Source of the DNA: Winogradskyella sp.
GTDB lineage: Bacteria > Bacteroidota > Bacteroidia > Flavobacteriales > Flavobacteriaceae
DNA: 64,000 nt
Reading direction: 5' to 3'
Assembly (NCBI RefSeq): GCF_013213835.1
Contig: NZ_JABSSU010000008.1
Span: forward strand, 1 to 64,000
Shown here: piece after piece, positions 8,625 through 17,452 of the stretch
Layout of the letters: each line of letters opens with the position of its first letter
How positions within the stretch are numbered: the stretch's first letter is position 1
The notes under the pieces: generated by a model
What the model was told of the DNA's origin: nothing
What the model saw: the letters and a program-made list of their open reading frames with translations, nothing else
Database searches by the model: none
Program-made: the position numbers and the translations under genes

Positions 8625-9746
8625 TTAATCGTTTTGTTGTTCTTTTCGTTTGGCCTTGGCGATAGAATCTCTCTTTTTTAATTGTTTTTCTCTTTCTTCT
8701 CTTGCTTTTTTACGTTGCTCCATTATCTTTTTCTTTTTCTCTTCAAGAGCTTTTCGTCTTTTTTCTCTGTCATTAGCTTTAATCTCAGCCGCAGTTAGAG
8801 CTTTCTTTGTTGTCGTTGAGTCTTTTGCAACTGGTTTTACTGTTTGTTCAGTTTTACTCAACGTATTATCTGAAGTATTTTTTCCTCCAACTTCAACCTC
8901 TTTCTTAGTTTCATCAGCCTTAGCTGAAGCTTCCTCTTTCTTAGTACTTTCTTCTACTTTCTGATCTCGCTCTGCTTTGGTTTTATTCCTTTTTGCGTCT
9001 GCTTCTCTTTTTCTAGCCGCTCTTAACGAGTCTTGTTTTGCTCTTCTAGCTTCGAGAATTTTTTCCCTTTCTGCACGTTTTGCGGCTAATTCAGCTTCTC
9101 TCTTAGCTTTTCGCTCATCTAAAGCCCTTTGTCTCTCATCCTTTTCATCACTTACTACCGGAACAACTTCTTCATTTTCTAGAGCTTTACGTTCTTTCTT
9201 ATTCTTGGCTTGGTTACGTTTAGAGCTTCTGGTTATAGTTCTTAAAACCTGATCACTAATGTCATACCGTTCCGCAGAATACAGCATAACAACATCTGCA
9301 GACTTATCAAAAACAAAATCAAACTTTTTAGTTTCAGCGATTTGTTGAACAGCAGCAAAAATTTGATCTTGCACAGGTTCAATTAATTGACGTTTTTGAA
9401 TAATCATATCACCTTGAGGACCAAATCTTTTTTGTTGATAATCTAAAATTTCAGCTTCCTCAAATGAGATGTCTTCCATGCGCTCTTCATACAGTTCTTT
9501 GGTGAGTAAGACACTTTCATTTTCTAACTCTTTCTTTTTTTGCTCAATAACACTTAGCTTTTGTTCAATTTCAGACTTCCACTGTAGTACTTTTTTATCG
9601 AGTTGATTCGAAGCCTCAGCATATTCAGGTACATTTTGTAAGATGTATTCTGTATCTATATACCCTATACGCACTCCACGTTGTGCATTTGCAGAAAAGC
9701 TCGTGAGTCCAATAATAGATAATAAAAAAAGAACTTTAATTTTCAT
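8625..9746 (-). CDS. Long OmpH/Skp-like protein with charged C-terminal extension
   Basis: I choose the start at 9746, giving 373 residues and a good signal peptide (MKIKVLFLLSIIGLTSFSANAQ). The longer frame opens with a TTG at 9815 that lies inside a probable -7 promoter box. Residues ~25-180 form an OmpH/Skp domain (RIGYIDTEYILQNVPEYAEA ... KKFDFVFDKSADVVMLY). The remaining ~190 residues are a very Lys/Glu/Arg/Ala-rich coiled-coil tail ending KRKEQQND, much longer than a normal Skp. It lies between bamA and the short ompH, a common arrangement in Flavobacteriaceae. The purpose of the tail is unknown. Confidence 0.87.
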   Translation of the reverse strand: MKIKVLFLLSIIGLTSFSANAQRGVRIGYIDTEYILQNVPEYAEASNQLDKKVLQWKSEIEQKLSVIEQKKKELENESVLLTKELYEERMEDISFEEAEILDYQQKRFGPQGDMIIQKRQLIEPVQDQIFAAVQQIAETKKFDFVFDKSADVVMLYSAERYDISDQVLRTITRSSKRNQAKNKKERKALENEEVVPVVSDEKDERQRALDERKAKREAELAAKRAEREKILEARRAKQDSLRAARKREADAKRNKTKAERDQKVEESTKKEEASAKADETKKEVEVGGKNTSDNTLSKTEQTVKPVAKDSTTTKKALTAAEIKANDREKRRKALEEKKKKIMEQRKKAREEREKQLKKRDSIAKAKRKEQQND

Positions 9747-9812
9747 CGATTTGTATTTGTTTTGAGACATCTTTAATTGATTTAATTTGTGCCCTTTAGT
9801 ACACATAGGCTT

Positions 9813-9820
9813 CAAATTTA
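9813..9820 (-). promoter_or_regulatory. Putative -7 box upstream of the long ompH-like gene
   Basis: Read on the minus strand this is TAAATTTG, a perfect match to the Bacteroidota TAnnTTTG -7 element. It lies in the bamA-ompH intergenic space, 67 bases before the chosen start codon. A clear -33 TTTG is not seen at ideal spacing. Confidence 0.45.
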
Positions 9821-9893
9821 ACGAAATATATTCTTAAAAATTTTAACCATGATGAAAATACTCATTTAGCAATTAGAAAATATCGTGCCAAAC

Positions 9894-12470
9894 TTAAAAC
9901 TGTTGTCCAATAATGAAGTGCGTTTGCCATCCACTTTTTTGATTAGTACCAGAATTTGGAATAGGATCAAATCCATGGCCAAAGTCAATTCCTAATAAGC
10001 CAAATGCCGGCATAAATATCCTAAGACCTAAACCAGCAGACCTTTGAACGTTAAATGGGTCAAATTCTTTAAAGCTATTTACAGAAGAGCCAGCCTCTAA
10101 GAAAGATAGTGCATAAATTTTAGCTTGAGCACCTAAAGTAATTGGATAACGTAACTCTAAGGAAAACTTATTATAGATAGAACCACCATCTTGAGATGAC
10201 AGTGATTGATTTGGATAACCACGTAATTGTACAATCTCTCTCCCATCTAAAGCAAAGTTTCCGAGGCCATCACCTCCTAAGAAGAATCTTTCGAAAGGAA
10301 TAACACCTCTTGCGTTATCGTATGCGCCTAGGAATCCAAATTCTAAACTGGGTCTAAGTACTAATTTTTTAGTTATTTCTGTAAACCAGTCTGCCTTAAA
10401 TTTTATTTTATAAAACTCCAACCAATTGAACCTTTGTTGGTCAATTTCACCAATTCTAATTCTATCCTCTGGATCAGTTGGGTCAAGTGCGTCCCTCTCC
10501 TCTTTAAGCGCATCGTAATCTACACCATTAAAAAGTGAATACGGGAAGGAAAACTTTGCAGACACAGAGAAGTTTGATCCTCCAGTTGGATAAATAGGGT
10601 CAATGGTCAAACTATTTCTACTAAGTCCAATAGTATATGAGAGGTTTTTTGCAGAACCATCACCAAAAGTAAATAGCCCAGTATTATAGTTTTTTAAATC
10701 ATAATTTTGGAAACTTAAAGCTTGGGATAATAAAAATAAGTCATCTGGACTAGAGAGTCTAGTTGATAAACCTAAAGTTATACCTAGAATATTAAATCTT
10801 CTGTTTTTATCTGCTCGACGTGTTTGTGGGTTAAACAAAAACTGTCTAGAATATGAAATTGAAGATGACAACTGAAATGGCTTTTTACCACCTAACCATG
10901 GTTCACTAAACGAGAAACTATATGTCTGAAAGAACTGACTCGCTTGAAGGCGCAAGGCTAGACTTTGTCCGTCACCACGAGGAACAGGTTTATATGCTTC
11001 CTTCTTAAAGATATCCTTTATAGCAAAGTTATTAAACGATAAACCTAGTGTACCGATGAATCCACCACCACCATAACCACCTTGTAGTTGTATCTGGCTA
11101 GAACCTTGTTCTACAACTTCATACTCAATATCCAAGGTACCATCAACTGGATTAGGATTTTTGATGTTAGGTGTTAATTGTTGTGCGTCGAAGAACCCTA
11201 ATTGTCCAAGTTCACGAAGAGTTCTTATAATTTCGGTCTTTTTGTAAAGCTGTCCAGGACGTGTTCTGATTTCCCTGTAAATTACGTGATCGTTAGTTAC
11301 ATCGTTACCCTTTACAGTCACATTATTAAAATATGCTGGTTTACCTTCCGAAATACGGATTTCCATATCAATGACATTACCTTCCGTACTAACCTCTACA
11401 GGATTAATTGTAGAGAACATATATCCGGTATTTTGATAAAGATTGGTTAAATCATCAGCATCAGGGTTTTCGTCATTTGCAATACGTTTGCGTAGTTCTA
11501 CACCATTATATGTGTCCCCTTCCTTTATTCTAAGTACTCGAGCTAACTGATCATCTGTATAAACTGTGTTACCAACAAAATCGATGTTTCCAAAGGTGTA
11601 TTTTTCACCTTCTTCAACTTCTATGTGAAGACTAATAGTTTTGTCATTATTATAAATTATAGAATCTGAAATTATACGAGCATCTCTATATCCTTTTTCT
11701 TTGTATTTATCAACAATACTAACTAAATCTTCTTCAAAATTTTCTTCTATATACTTTGAACGTTTAAGTATACGAATGGGATTAATTCGCTTCGTGTTTT
11801 TCATTGCTTTACGAAGTTTTTTATCCTTTAGTTTTTCGTTACCACTAAAAGTGATTTTTTTAACTTTAACCTTTTCACCTTTGTCTACACGTATGAGCAT
11901 ATTAACACGCTCCTTCTCAACAGAATCAATAACTTCTGAAGTTACAATATTGATTTTAGTATTTAAAAAACCTTTCTTTTGATATTTGTTTTTTAAATAA
12001 TTTCTTGTTGTTGCTATTAAATTCTCTGTGACTTTCTGACCAGCCTGAAGTTTATTTTCAGTTAAAATTTCTTTTTTCTTTCCTTTTCTAACACCTTCTA
12101 TTGTGATTTCTTTAAGTTCAGGTAAATCCACAAGATGCATTTCTATATCGGCGGTGCGACCCTCGATATTCACTAAATAAATATCAATACTGCTGAAAAG
12201 ATTAGATTTCCATAATGTCTTAACTGCATTTGCAATTTTTTCACCACCTATTTGAATCTCCTCATCTTTACGAAGTTTTGAATACGCAATAATGGTTTGC
12301 GGACTGAAATTGGTGTTACCTGTTACGGTAATATTTTTTATTAAATATCTTTTGCCTTCTACTTGGGCATTGGCTTGAGTAGATAAAACGAGTAGTAATA
12401 AGGTAAATATGAGTTTTGTAAAGAGTTTCAAACCTATGTTATTGGGTAAGTTGTTCGCTTGTTTTTCCAA
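9894..12470 (-). CDS. bamA: Outer-membrane protein assembly factor BamA
   Basis: The 858-residue protein has a signal sequence and then several POTRA domains (about 35-440; each starts with a strand like KNITVTGN or KKITFSGN). A 16-strand C-terminal barrel follows, with the conserved VRGY-like element here as LRGYPNQSL and an end at FIIGQQF. BamA folds and inserts outer-membrane proteins. From the ATG the frame overlaps the 3' end of uppS by 32 bases. A TTG at codon 14 (12429-12431) lies just after the uppS stop and would give a more compact signal peptide (KLFTKLIFTLLLLVLSTQANAQ), so the true start is open. It is flanked by ompH genes and uppS. Confidence 0.95.
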   Translation of the reverse strand: MEKQANNLPNNIGLKLFTKLIFTLLLLVLSTQANAQVEGKRYLIKNITVTGNTNFSPQTIIAYSKLRKDEEIQIGGEKIANAVKTLWKSNLFSSIDIYLVNIEGRTADIEMHLVDLPELKEITIEGVRKGKKKEILTENKLQAGQKVTENLIATTRNYLKNKYQKKGFLNTKINIVTSEVIDSVEKERVNMLIRVDKGEKVKVKKITFSGNEKLKDKKLRKAMKNTKRINPIRILKRSKYIEENFEEDLVSIVDKYKEKGYRDARIISDSIIYNNDKTISLHIEVEEGEKYTFGNIDFVGNTVYTDDQLARVLRIKEGDTYNGVELRKRIANDENPDADDLTNLYQNTGYMFSTINPVEVSTEGNVIDMEIRISEGKPAYFNNVTVKGNDVTNDHVIYREIRTRPGQLYKKTEIIRTLRELGQLGFFDAQQLTPNIKNPNPVDGTLDIEYEVVEQGSSQIQLQGGYGGGGFIGTLGLSFNNFAIKDIFKKEAYKPVPRGDGQSLALRLQASQFFQTYSFSFSEPWLGGKKPFQLSSSISYSRQFLFNPQTRRADKNRRFNILGITLGLSTRLSSPDDLFLLSQALSFQNYDLKNYNTGLFTFGDGSAKNLSYTIGLSRNSLTIDPIYPTGGSNFSVSAKFSFPYSLFNGVDYDALKEERDALDPTDPEDRIRIGEIDQQRFNWLEFYKIKFKADWFTEITKKLVLRPSLEFGFLGAYDNARGVIPFERFFLGGDGLGNFALDGREIVQLRGYPNQSLSSQDGGSIYNKFSLELRYPITLGAQAKIYALSFLEAGSSVNSFKEFDPFNVQRSAGLGLRIFMPAFGLLGIDFGHGFDPIPNSGTNQKSGWQTHFIIGQQF

Positions 12471-13182
12471 ATCGTCGTTCTCTGTTTTGATAATTTATGA
12501 GTGCTTCATACAGATTTTCTTTTCTAAAATCTGGCCATAAAATATCAGTGAAATATAATTCTGCATAGGCAATTTGCCATAACAAAAAATTACTGATTCG
12601 TTGTTCACCACTAGTGCGAATTAGTAGGTCAACATCTGGTAAATTTTGCGTGTAAAGATGCTTATTAATAATTGATTCGTCAATACTTTCAGGAGAAATT
12701 ATATTATTTTTAACTTTAACTGATAATTCCTTAATAACATTAACAATTTCTTCACGAGAACCATAGCTTAATGCTAAAGTTAATGTCATTCTTTTATTGT
12801 TTTTTGTTTTTTTTATAACATCTTTCAATTCACCTTGCGCCTTTTTTGGTAAATCCTCTAGGCATCCGATTGCAGAAAGTTTAATGTTATTGTCCTGGAG
12901 AGTTTTTATTTCTTTCTTTAATGATTTTACGAGTAATTTCATTAAAGTTTGAACTTCTAGTTTTGGTCGGTTCCAATTTTCTGTGGAAAAAGCATATAAG
13001 GTCAAGTTTTTAATTCCTAATTCTGCACTTGCCTCTACAACTTCCCTCACAGATTTTGTTCCATTTTCATGACCAACAGCTCTAATGAATCCTTGTTGTT
13101 TCGCCCAACGACCATTGCCATCCATTATTATAGCAATATGATTTGGCAGTTTTTCTGTGTTTATATGTTCTTTTAGGCTCAT
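12439..13182 (-). CDS. uppS: Isoprenyl transferase (undecaprenyl diphosphate synthase)
   Basis: The 247-residue cis-prenyltransferase makes the C55 lipid carrier for peptidoglycan and other surface glycans from farnesyl diphosphate and isopentenyl diphosphate. The N-terminal HIAIIMDGNGRWAKQ motif carries the catalytic Asp21, and the C-terminal signature RTSGEQRISNFLLWQIAYAE is complete. Only one base separates it from the DUF6089-like gene upstream, and its end overlaps the start of bamA, so the three genes are likely translated from one message. Confidence 0.96.
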   Translation of the reverse strand: MSLKEHINTEKLPNHIAIIMDGNGRWAKQQGFIRAVGHENGTKSVREVVEASAELGIKNLTLYAFSTENWNRPKLEVQTLMKLLVKSLKKEIKTLQDNNIKLSAIGCLEDLPKKAQGELKDVIKKTKNNKRMTLTLALSYGSREEIVNVIKELSVKVKNNIISPESIDESIINKHLYTQNLPDVDLLIRTSGEQRISNFLLWQIAYAELYFTDILWPDFRKENLYEALINYQNRERRFGKTSEQLTQ

Positions 13183-13183
13183 A

Positions 13184-13873
13184 TTAAAAATTACAATAGC
13201 ATGGTCTTCGACCGAAGGTATAAGTTAATGTGAAACCAGAGAATACGTACCAATCATTACTATTTGTGTTTCCAAAACTAAATTGTTCTCTAAATTCACC
13301 ATCTGGAACACTACCATCCAATTCGTCAGAAAACGTATATCTAGCCCCAATCTCTGCCGCTAAAACTAAATGACTTGCAATATTAGTTTTATACCCCAAA
13401 GTAATAGGAATACCATATGCCCAGCTAGAAGTATTTTCAGATAAATACTCACCAAACTGGTTAAAATAATAATTGTCGTGGTTAGCAATTGTGATACCTG
13501 TATATAAATAAGGTGTACCTTGAATGCCACTTTTATGCAAGTCGAACTCCCAAAAAGTAAACTCCATACCGGCAGATACTTCCATTACACTAGTATCAAA
13601 ACTAAAGCCACGCTGTACTCTTCTCGGATCGTCAGATTTACCGTCGATACCTTCTAAATTTGAAAAAATTACGGATGCTCTATAAGAATGTCTTGGGCTT
13701 CTATTCCACTTAAAGATCGCCCCAAAAGCAGGTTGATTTGGTGAAATATAATTTGTTGCGCCAACGTCTCCAATAAAATTACTTCCGCCAGCAAATACGC
13801 CAACTTCATAAATCTGAGCATTAGTTTTTACCGCAAAGCACATACTTATTAAAACCAATAATAAATATCTCAT
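13184..13873 (-). CDS. DUF6089-like outer-membrane barrel protein
   Basis: The 229-residue protein has a signal peptide (MRYLLLVLISMCFAVKTNAQ), then IYEVGVFAGGSNFIGDVGATNYISPN, a start typical of the DUF6089 family of Bacteroidota. Alternating strands follow, and the protein ends in a Cys-containing tail, YTFGRRPCYCNF. Its conserved place beside uppS and bamA suggests an envelope role, but its function is unknown. A good -7 box lies just upstream, so it is probably the first gene of the uppS-bamA transcript. Confidence 0.78.
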   Translation of the reverse strand: MRYLLLVLISMCFAVKTNAQIYEVGVFAGGSNFIGDVGATNYISPNQPAFGAIFKWNRSPRHSYRASVIFSNLEGIDGKSDDPRRVQRGFSFDTSVMEVSAGMEFTFWEFDLHKSGIQGTPYLYTGITIANHDNYYFNQFGEYLSENTSSWAYGIPITLGYKTNIASHLVLAAEIGARYTFSDELDGSVPDGEFREQFSFGNTNSNDWYVFSGFTLTYTFGRRPCYCNF

Positions 13874-13890
13874 AAAATTTTCAAAGTTTG

Positions 13891-13898
13891 CAAATATA
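13891..13898 (-). promoter_or_regulatory. Putative promoter of the DUF6089-uppS-bamA transcript
   Basis: On the minus strand the bases read TATATTTG, a full match to TAnnTTTG. It lies 18 bases before the start codon. A TTG-like -33 element is present at 13914-13916 (CAA on the plus strand), with slightly short spacing. Confidence 0.55.
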
Positions 13899-13983
13899 AT
13901 AATTATGATAAGCCAATAACAATTTGAAACAAAATGTCTTACAGATTAACAGTTTTTGAGGGCAATTATTGTGTTTTTTGTAC

Positions 13984-14862
13984 CTAATTTCTTCGATCTT
14001 CTCCCCAAAGTAATTTTTTTCTTAGTGTATCTATAAAAGTTTCGTCTAGGCGTTCTACCATTTTAATGGTGAAATTTGCTTTCTGAACTTTAACTGTAGT
14101 TGTATTTGGTAATGTGATTATTCTAGAATCTAATGACATTAAGAATTGGTCTTCACGGCCATTAACCCTAAATCTAACTTCAGTACTATCTGGAATTACT
14201 AAAGGTCTTGCGTTTAAGTTATGAGGTGCAATTGGTGTTAGGGTGAAATTGTTTGTTTCAGGTATTATTACAGGGCCACCACAGCTTAATGAGTAACCTG
14301 TAGAACCAGTTGGTGTTGATAGGATAAGCCCATCAGCCCAATAAGATGTAAGATACTCGTCATTTAAATGGGTCTCTACAGTAATCATCGAAGTGGTGTT
14401 TTTTCGACTTATAGTAATCTCGTTTAACGCAAAATTAATGTCTGTTATTTGGTCATTTTCAGGTGAAGTACTTACACTTAATAATGAACGTTCAGAGATT
14501 TTGTAATCACCTTTAAAAATTTCACTTAGTGCAGTTTCAATCTCATCTGTTCTTATTGTTGCTAAAAATCCTAATCTACCCGTGTTTATACCAACAATTG
14601 GGATGTTTAGGTTTTTAACATAAGTAATTGCTCTTAAAATTGTACCATCACCACCAATACTTATTAGTAAATCAAAACTTTTATCAAGTTCAGAAAAAGT
14701 ATTTAAACTAGGACTTTGTTGAATGTTTTCATTCTGTTGATTAAGAAAGTTTTCTTCAACAAAAACATTGGCTTGATGATTAACCAATACATTATGTAAA
14801 ATTTCGAAGGCTTCTTGTGAAGATTCTTTAGAATAATTCTGACCGTATACCGCTATTTTCAT
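13984..14862 (-). CDS. nadK: NAD kinase
   Basis: The 292-residue cytoplasmic enzyme phosphorylates NAD to NADP. The nucleotide-binding GGDGT motif is at residues 70-74 (LLISIGGDGTILRA), followed by the NE motif (ALNEITISR) and the TPTGSTGYSLSCGGP segment. All three are diagnostic of the family. One base separates it from the CBS-domain gene upstream, which is therefore probably in the same operon. Confidence 0.96.
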   Translation of the reverse strand: MKIAVYGQNYSKESSQEAFEILHNVLVNHQANVFVEENFLNQQNENIQQSPSLNTFSELDKSFDLLISIGGDGTILRAITYVKNLNIPIVGINTGRLGFLATIRTDEIETALSEIFKGDYKISERSLLSVSTSPENDQITDINFALNEITISRKNTTSMITVETHLNDEYLTSYWADGLILSTPTGSTGYSLSCGGPVIIPETNNFTLTPIAPHNLNARPLVIPDSTEVRFRVNGREDQFLMSLDSRIITLPNTTTVKVQKANFTIKMVERLDETFIDTLRKKLLWGEDRRN

Positions 14863-14863
14863 C

Positions 14864-15520
14864 TTAAATATTTAGGTATTTGTCTAAATAATCAGAACGC
14901 TCTTTTAAGCTTTCAATATACGTATCGTCTTCACTACCAGATACTATGTTGTAGCTATAACGTCTAAATGTTTGTATAACATCATTTAGGCTTCCATTTC
15001 CTATTTTAATAGTGATGCTTGCAAGATCGTTATCCATTTTAGAAACAAATGCACCTAGTAGTTTTGCATCATTAGATTCTACAATCTGACTGATTTCACT
15101 AAACGAATAATCATGTATACCTTTCTCAACAATTAATATTCCGCCTGGTTCTGAGAAGAAAGGTGTTTCGTTAAAAAGACTCATAACATCATTAAGCTCG
15201 TAATACCCCAAATATTTATTATTTGTATCTAAAACAGGCATTATGTTAGTGTTGTTTTGGGCAAACGTTTCCAAAACATCAAGCCAATTGGTAGTAGGTC
15301 TTACAAAGAAACCTTCAATCATATACTTACAGTCACTTATTGGTTTTTCACCATCAAAACAATGTACATCAGTTTCAGAGATGCAACCAATATAAATGTC
15401 TTCATTTTTAATAGGAATATGAGAATACGTAAGTTGGTTAAATAGCAGTTGTAATTCACTGAAAACTTCAGTAATACTAACAGGTTTAATGTCGTTAATA
15501 ATTAATTCTTGTAACTGCAT
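14864..15520 (-). CDS. CBS-domain protein
   Basis: The 218-residue soluble protein has two CBS-like units in its first ~130 residues (SITEVFSELQLLFNQLTYSHIPI ... TNIMPVLDTNNKYLGYYELNDVMSLF). A ~80-residue C-terminal part (GILIVEKGIHDYSFSEISQIVESNDAKLLGAF) resembles an ACT-like fold. CBS pairs usually bind adenine nucleotides. Its tight coupling to nadK makes an NAD(P)- or nucleotide-related sensing role plausible but unproven. Confidence 0.8.
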   Translation of the reverse strand: MQLQELIINDIKPVSITEVFSELQLLFNQLTYSHIPIKNEDIYIGCISETDVHCFDGEKPISDCKYMIEGFFVRPTTNWLDVLETFAQNNTNIMPVLDTNNKYLGYYELNDVMSLFNETPFFSEPGGILIVEKGIHDYSFSEISQIVESNDAKLLGAFVSKMDNDLASITIKIGNGSLNDVIQTFRRYSYNIVSGSEDDTYIESLKERSDYLDKYLNI

Positions 15521-15552
15521 AATTTGGGTTCTAAAAGAGATTGCAAATTAAT

Positions 15553-15560
15553 CAAAAATA
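15553..15560 (-). promoter_or_regulatory. Putative -7 box for the CBS-nadK operon
   Basis: The minus strand reads TATTTTTG (TAnnTTTG), 33 bases before the CBS gene start. It sits back-to-back with a matching plus-strand box at 15586-15593 in the divergent intergenic region. A -33 element is not clear. Confidence 0.45.
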
Positions 15561-15585
15561 ACCACAAAAAGCATGTTCTACTTCG

Positions 15586-15593
15586 TATTTTTG
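15586..15593 (+). promoter_or_regulatory. Putative -7 box for pdxJ
   Basis: The bases TATTTTTG match TAnnTTTG and lie 20 bases before the pdxJ ATG, so the leader would be short. No good -33 TTG is visible. Confidence 0.45.
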
Positions 15594-15612
15594 CTTTTCA
15601 AAATGATAAGGT

Positions 15613-16326
15613 ATGACGAAATTAAGTGTTAATATAAACAAGATTGCTACGCTAAGAAATAGTAGAGGCGGCGACGTGCCTAATGTGGTTCAGTTTGCAA
15701 AAGATGTTCAAACTTTTGGTGCTGAAGGTGTCACAATTCATCCAAGACCAGACGAAAGACATATACGTTACCAAGATGCTTACGACTTAAAGCCTGAAGT
15801 GTATACAGAATACAATATTGAAGGAAATCCCATTCCTAAATTTGTTGATATGGTACTTCAAATTAAGCCAACTCAGGTCACGTTAGTACCAGACGCAGAA
15901 GATGCTATTACAAGCAATGCAGGTTGGGATACTGTAAAGCACAAAGATTTTTTAGTGGATGTTATTAAAGAATTTAAAAATAATGGCATCAGAACATCAA
16001 TTTTTGTTGATCCAGAATTACATCAAATTGAAGGCGCTAAAGAAATTGGAACTGATAGAATAGAATTATATACAGAAGCATTTGCGCATCAATATGGCTT
16101 AGGAAATGAAAGTGCAATAAAACCATATGCCGATTGTGCTGATTTGGCAAATACACTCGGTTTAGGTGTAAATGCAGGGCATGATTTATCACTTGATAAT
16201 ATTGCCTTTTTTAAACAGAATATTTCAGGTTTATTAGAAGTTTCAATAGGACATGCATTAATTTCTGAAAGTTTATACATGGGAATTGAAAATGTGATTG
16301 CTAAGTATTTACAAAAGTTGAAATAA
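15613..16326 (+). CDS. pdxJ: Pyridoxine 5'-phosphate synthase
   Basis: The 237-residue TIM-barrel enzyme joins 1-deoxyxylulose 5-phosphate and 3-amino-2-oxopropyl phosphate to form pyridoxine 5'-phosphate in vitamin B6 synthesis. Family blocks are present in order: LSVNINKIATLRNSRGG, GVTIHPRPDERHI, QVTLVPD, RTSIFVDPE, and GVNAGHDLSLDN. Length is typical. A degenerate intergenic repeat lies between it and the hydrolase gene. Confidence 0.96.
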   Translation: MTKLSVNINKIATLRNSRGGDVPNVVQFAKDVQTFGAEGVTIHPRPDERHIRYQDAYDLKPEVYTEYNIEGNPIPKFVDMVLQIKPTQVTLVPDAEDAITSNAGWDTVKHKDFLVDVIKEFKNNGIRTSIFVDPELHQIEGAKEIGTDRIELYTEAFAHQYGLGNESAIKPYADCADLANTLGLGVNAGHDLSLDNIAFFKQNISGLLEVSIGHALISESLYMGIENVIAKYLQKLK

Positions 16327-16338
16327 AAAGAAGTTTTA

Positions 16339-16384
16339 ATGTCACACTGAGCGCAGGCGAAGTGTTTTGACGATGTCAATGACT
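16339..16384 (+). repeat. Degenerate dispersed intergenic repeat, copy 2
   Basis: The stretch starts ATGTCACACTGAGCGCAGGCGAAGTG and ends with GACGATGTCAATGAC, so it has short inverted pieces (GTCA near both ends). It resembles copy 1 at 5883-5932 and reaches almost to the hydrolase start codon. Translation of it in other frames creates the spurious CAQCD-type peptides often seen in automated annotation. Confidence 0.5.
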
Positions 16385-16391
16385 CAAAGAA

Positions 16392-17153
16392 ATGATACTA
16401 CATTCAAACATAATAGGAGAAGGAAAACATTTTGTAATCTTACATGGGTTTTTAGGAATGGGAGACAATTGGAAAACATTGGCGAGACAGTTTTCAGAAT
16501 TAGATTATCAAGTGCATTTGGTAGACCAACGCAATCATGGTCGCAGTTTTCATTCTGATGATTTTGATTATGATGTAATGGCTAAAGACTTGAAAGACTA
16601 TTGTGATGAAAACTTGTTAACTGATATTGTGCTTCTAGGTCATTCTATGGGTGGAAAAACAGCTATGTTATTTGCTTCAGAATACCCTGAATACGTTAAT
16701 AAACTTATTGTTGCGGATATTTCACCAAGATATTATCCTGTGCATCACGATACTATTTTGAATGGTCTTTCTAGTCTTGATTTTTCAGTAATAAACACTC
16801 GTAGAGAAGCAGATGTTGCTTTAAGTGATTATGTTAAAGAAGTTGGGACACGCATGTTTTTGCTTAAGAATCTATATTGGGTTGAAAAAGGACAACTTGG
16901 GTTAAGAATAAATCTGCCAGTTCTCAAAGAAAATGTTTCAGAAGTTGGTGAAGCTTTACCAATTTATGCTACTTTTAATAAGGATACATTGTTTCTAAGA
17001 GGTGATAGGTCAGAATATATTGGTGAAGCTGATAGTGCAATTATTAGTCGTCATTTCTCTAATTCTAAGATAGAAACCATCTCAAAAGCTGGGCATTGGT
17101 TGCATGCAGAAAATCCAGTAGAGTTTTACAATGCTGTTGTTGAATTTATTTGA
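16392..17153 (+). CDS. Alpha/beta-hydrolase (YbfF-like esterase family)
   Basis: The 253-residue soluble protein has the alpha/beta-hydrolase layout. The oxyanion-region motif HGFLGMGDNW is at 18-27, followed by VDQRNHGRS. The nucleophile elbow GHSMGG holds Ser85, and the C-terminal catalytic His is in KAGHWLHAENP. These motifs match YbfF-type esterases acting on small acyl esters or acyl-CoA. The real substrate is unknown. Its stop codon overlaps the start of the next small membrane-protein gene (TTGA), suggesting translational coupling. Confidence 0.88.
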   Translation: MILHSNIIGEGKHFVILHGFLGMGDNWKTLARQFSELDYQVHLVDQRNHGRSFHSDDFDYDVMAKDLKDYCDENLLTDIVLLGHSMGGKTAMLFASEYPEYVNKLIVADISPRYYPVHHDTILNGLSSLDFSVINTRREADVALSDYVKEVGTRMFLLKNLYWVEKGQLGLRINLPVLKENVSEVGEALPIYATFNKDTLFLRGDRSEYIGEADSAIISRHFSNSKIETISKAGHWLHAENPVEFYNAVVEFI

Positions 17154-17452
17154 TATTGAGAAGAGGTTTTAATCACAGGGCTTATTTAGTTGTATTTGTT
17201 TCAGTGTTTTTGCTTTATTTATTGCTAACGTTTCTTTATGAGTCAATAAAGAAAAGTGGAAAAGATTATGGTAGTTTTGTCAATTCAGCTGTCTTATCAA
17301 TTGCGAATATCTTTCAATATCCTTCACAATTTTTATTTGGCACAAAACATGATTTCTACTTATTAGGTGTTATGTTCAATATCATGGTATATTCATTTGT
17401 TTTATATTATGCGTGTATATGTATTTTTAAATTAATTAAATCAAATTCATGA
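17150..17452 (+). CDS. Small membrane protein of unknown function
   Basis: The frame opens at TTG 17150, overlapping the hydrolase stop by 4 bases; a second TTG two codons later could also serve. The 100-residue product has two strongly hydrophobic segments (about 12-28, and 73-95) with a short polar stretch between. No family was recognised. Its end overlaps the next gene by ATGA, so it sits in a tightly coupled trio with the hydrolase and the holin-like protein. Confidence 0.65.
   Translation: MILRRGFNHRAYLVVFVSVFLLYLLLTFLYESIKKSGKDYGSFVNSAVLSIANIFQYPSQFLFGTKHDFYLLGVMFNIMVYSFVLYYACICIFKLIKSNS

Noticed and set aside
8650..9252. Two long antisense open frames opposite the long ompH-like gene
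   Set aside because: They arise from the low-complexity Lys/Glu coding strand, which reads as Ser/Phe/Leu-rich on the other strand. The sense gene has a signal peptide and family motifs.
16089..16379. 96-codon minus-strand frame starting MTSSKHFACAQCD
   Set aside because: Its start is a translated dispersed intergenic repeat and the rest is antisense to pdxJ.
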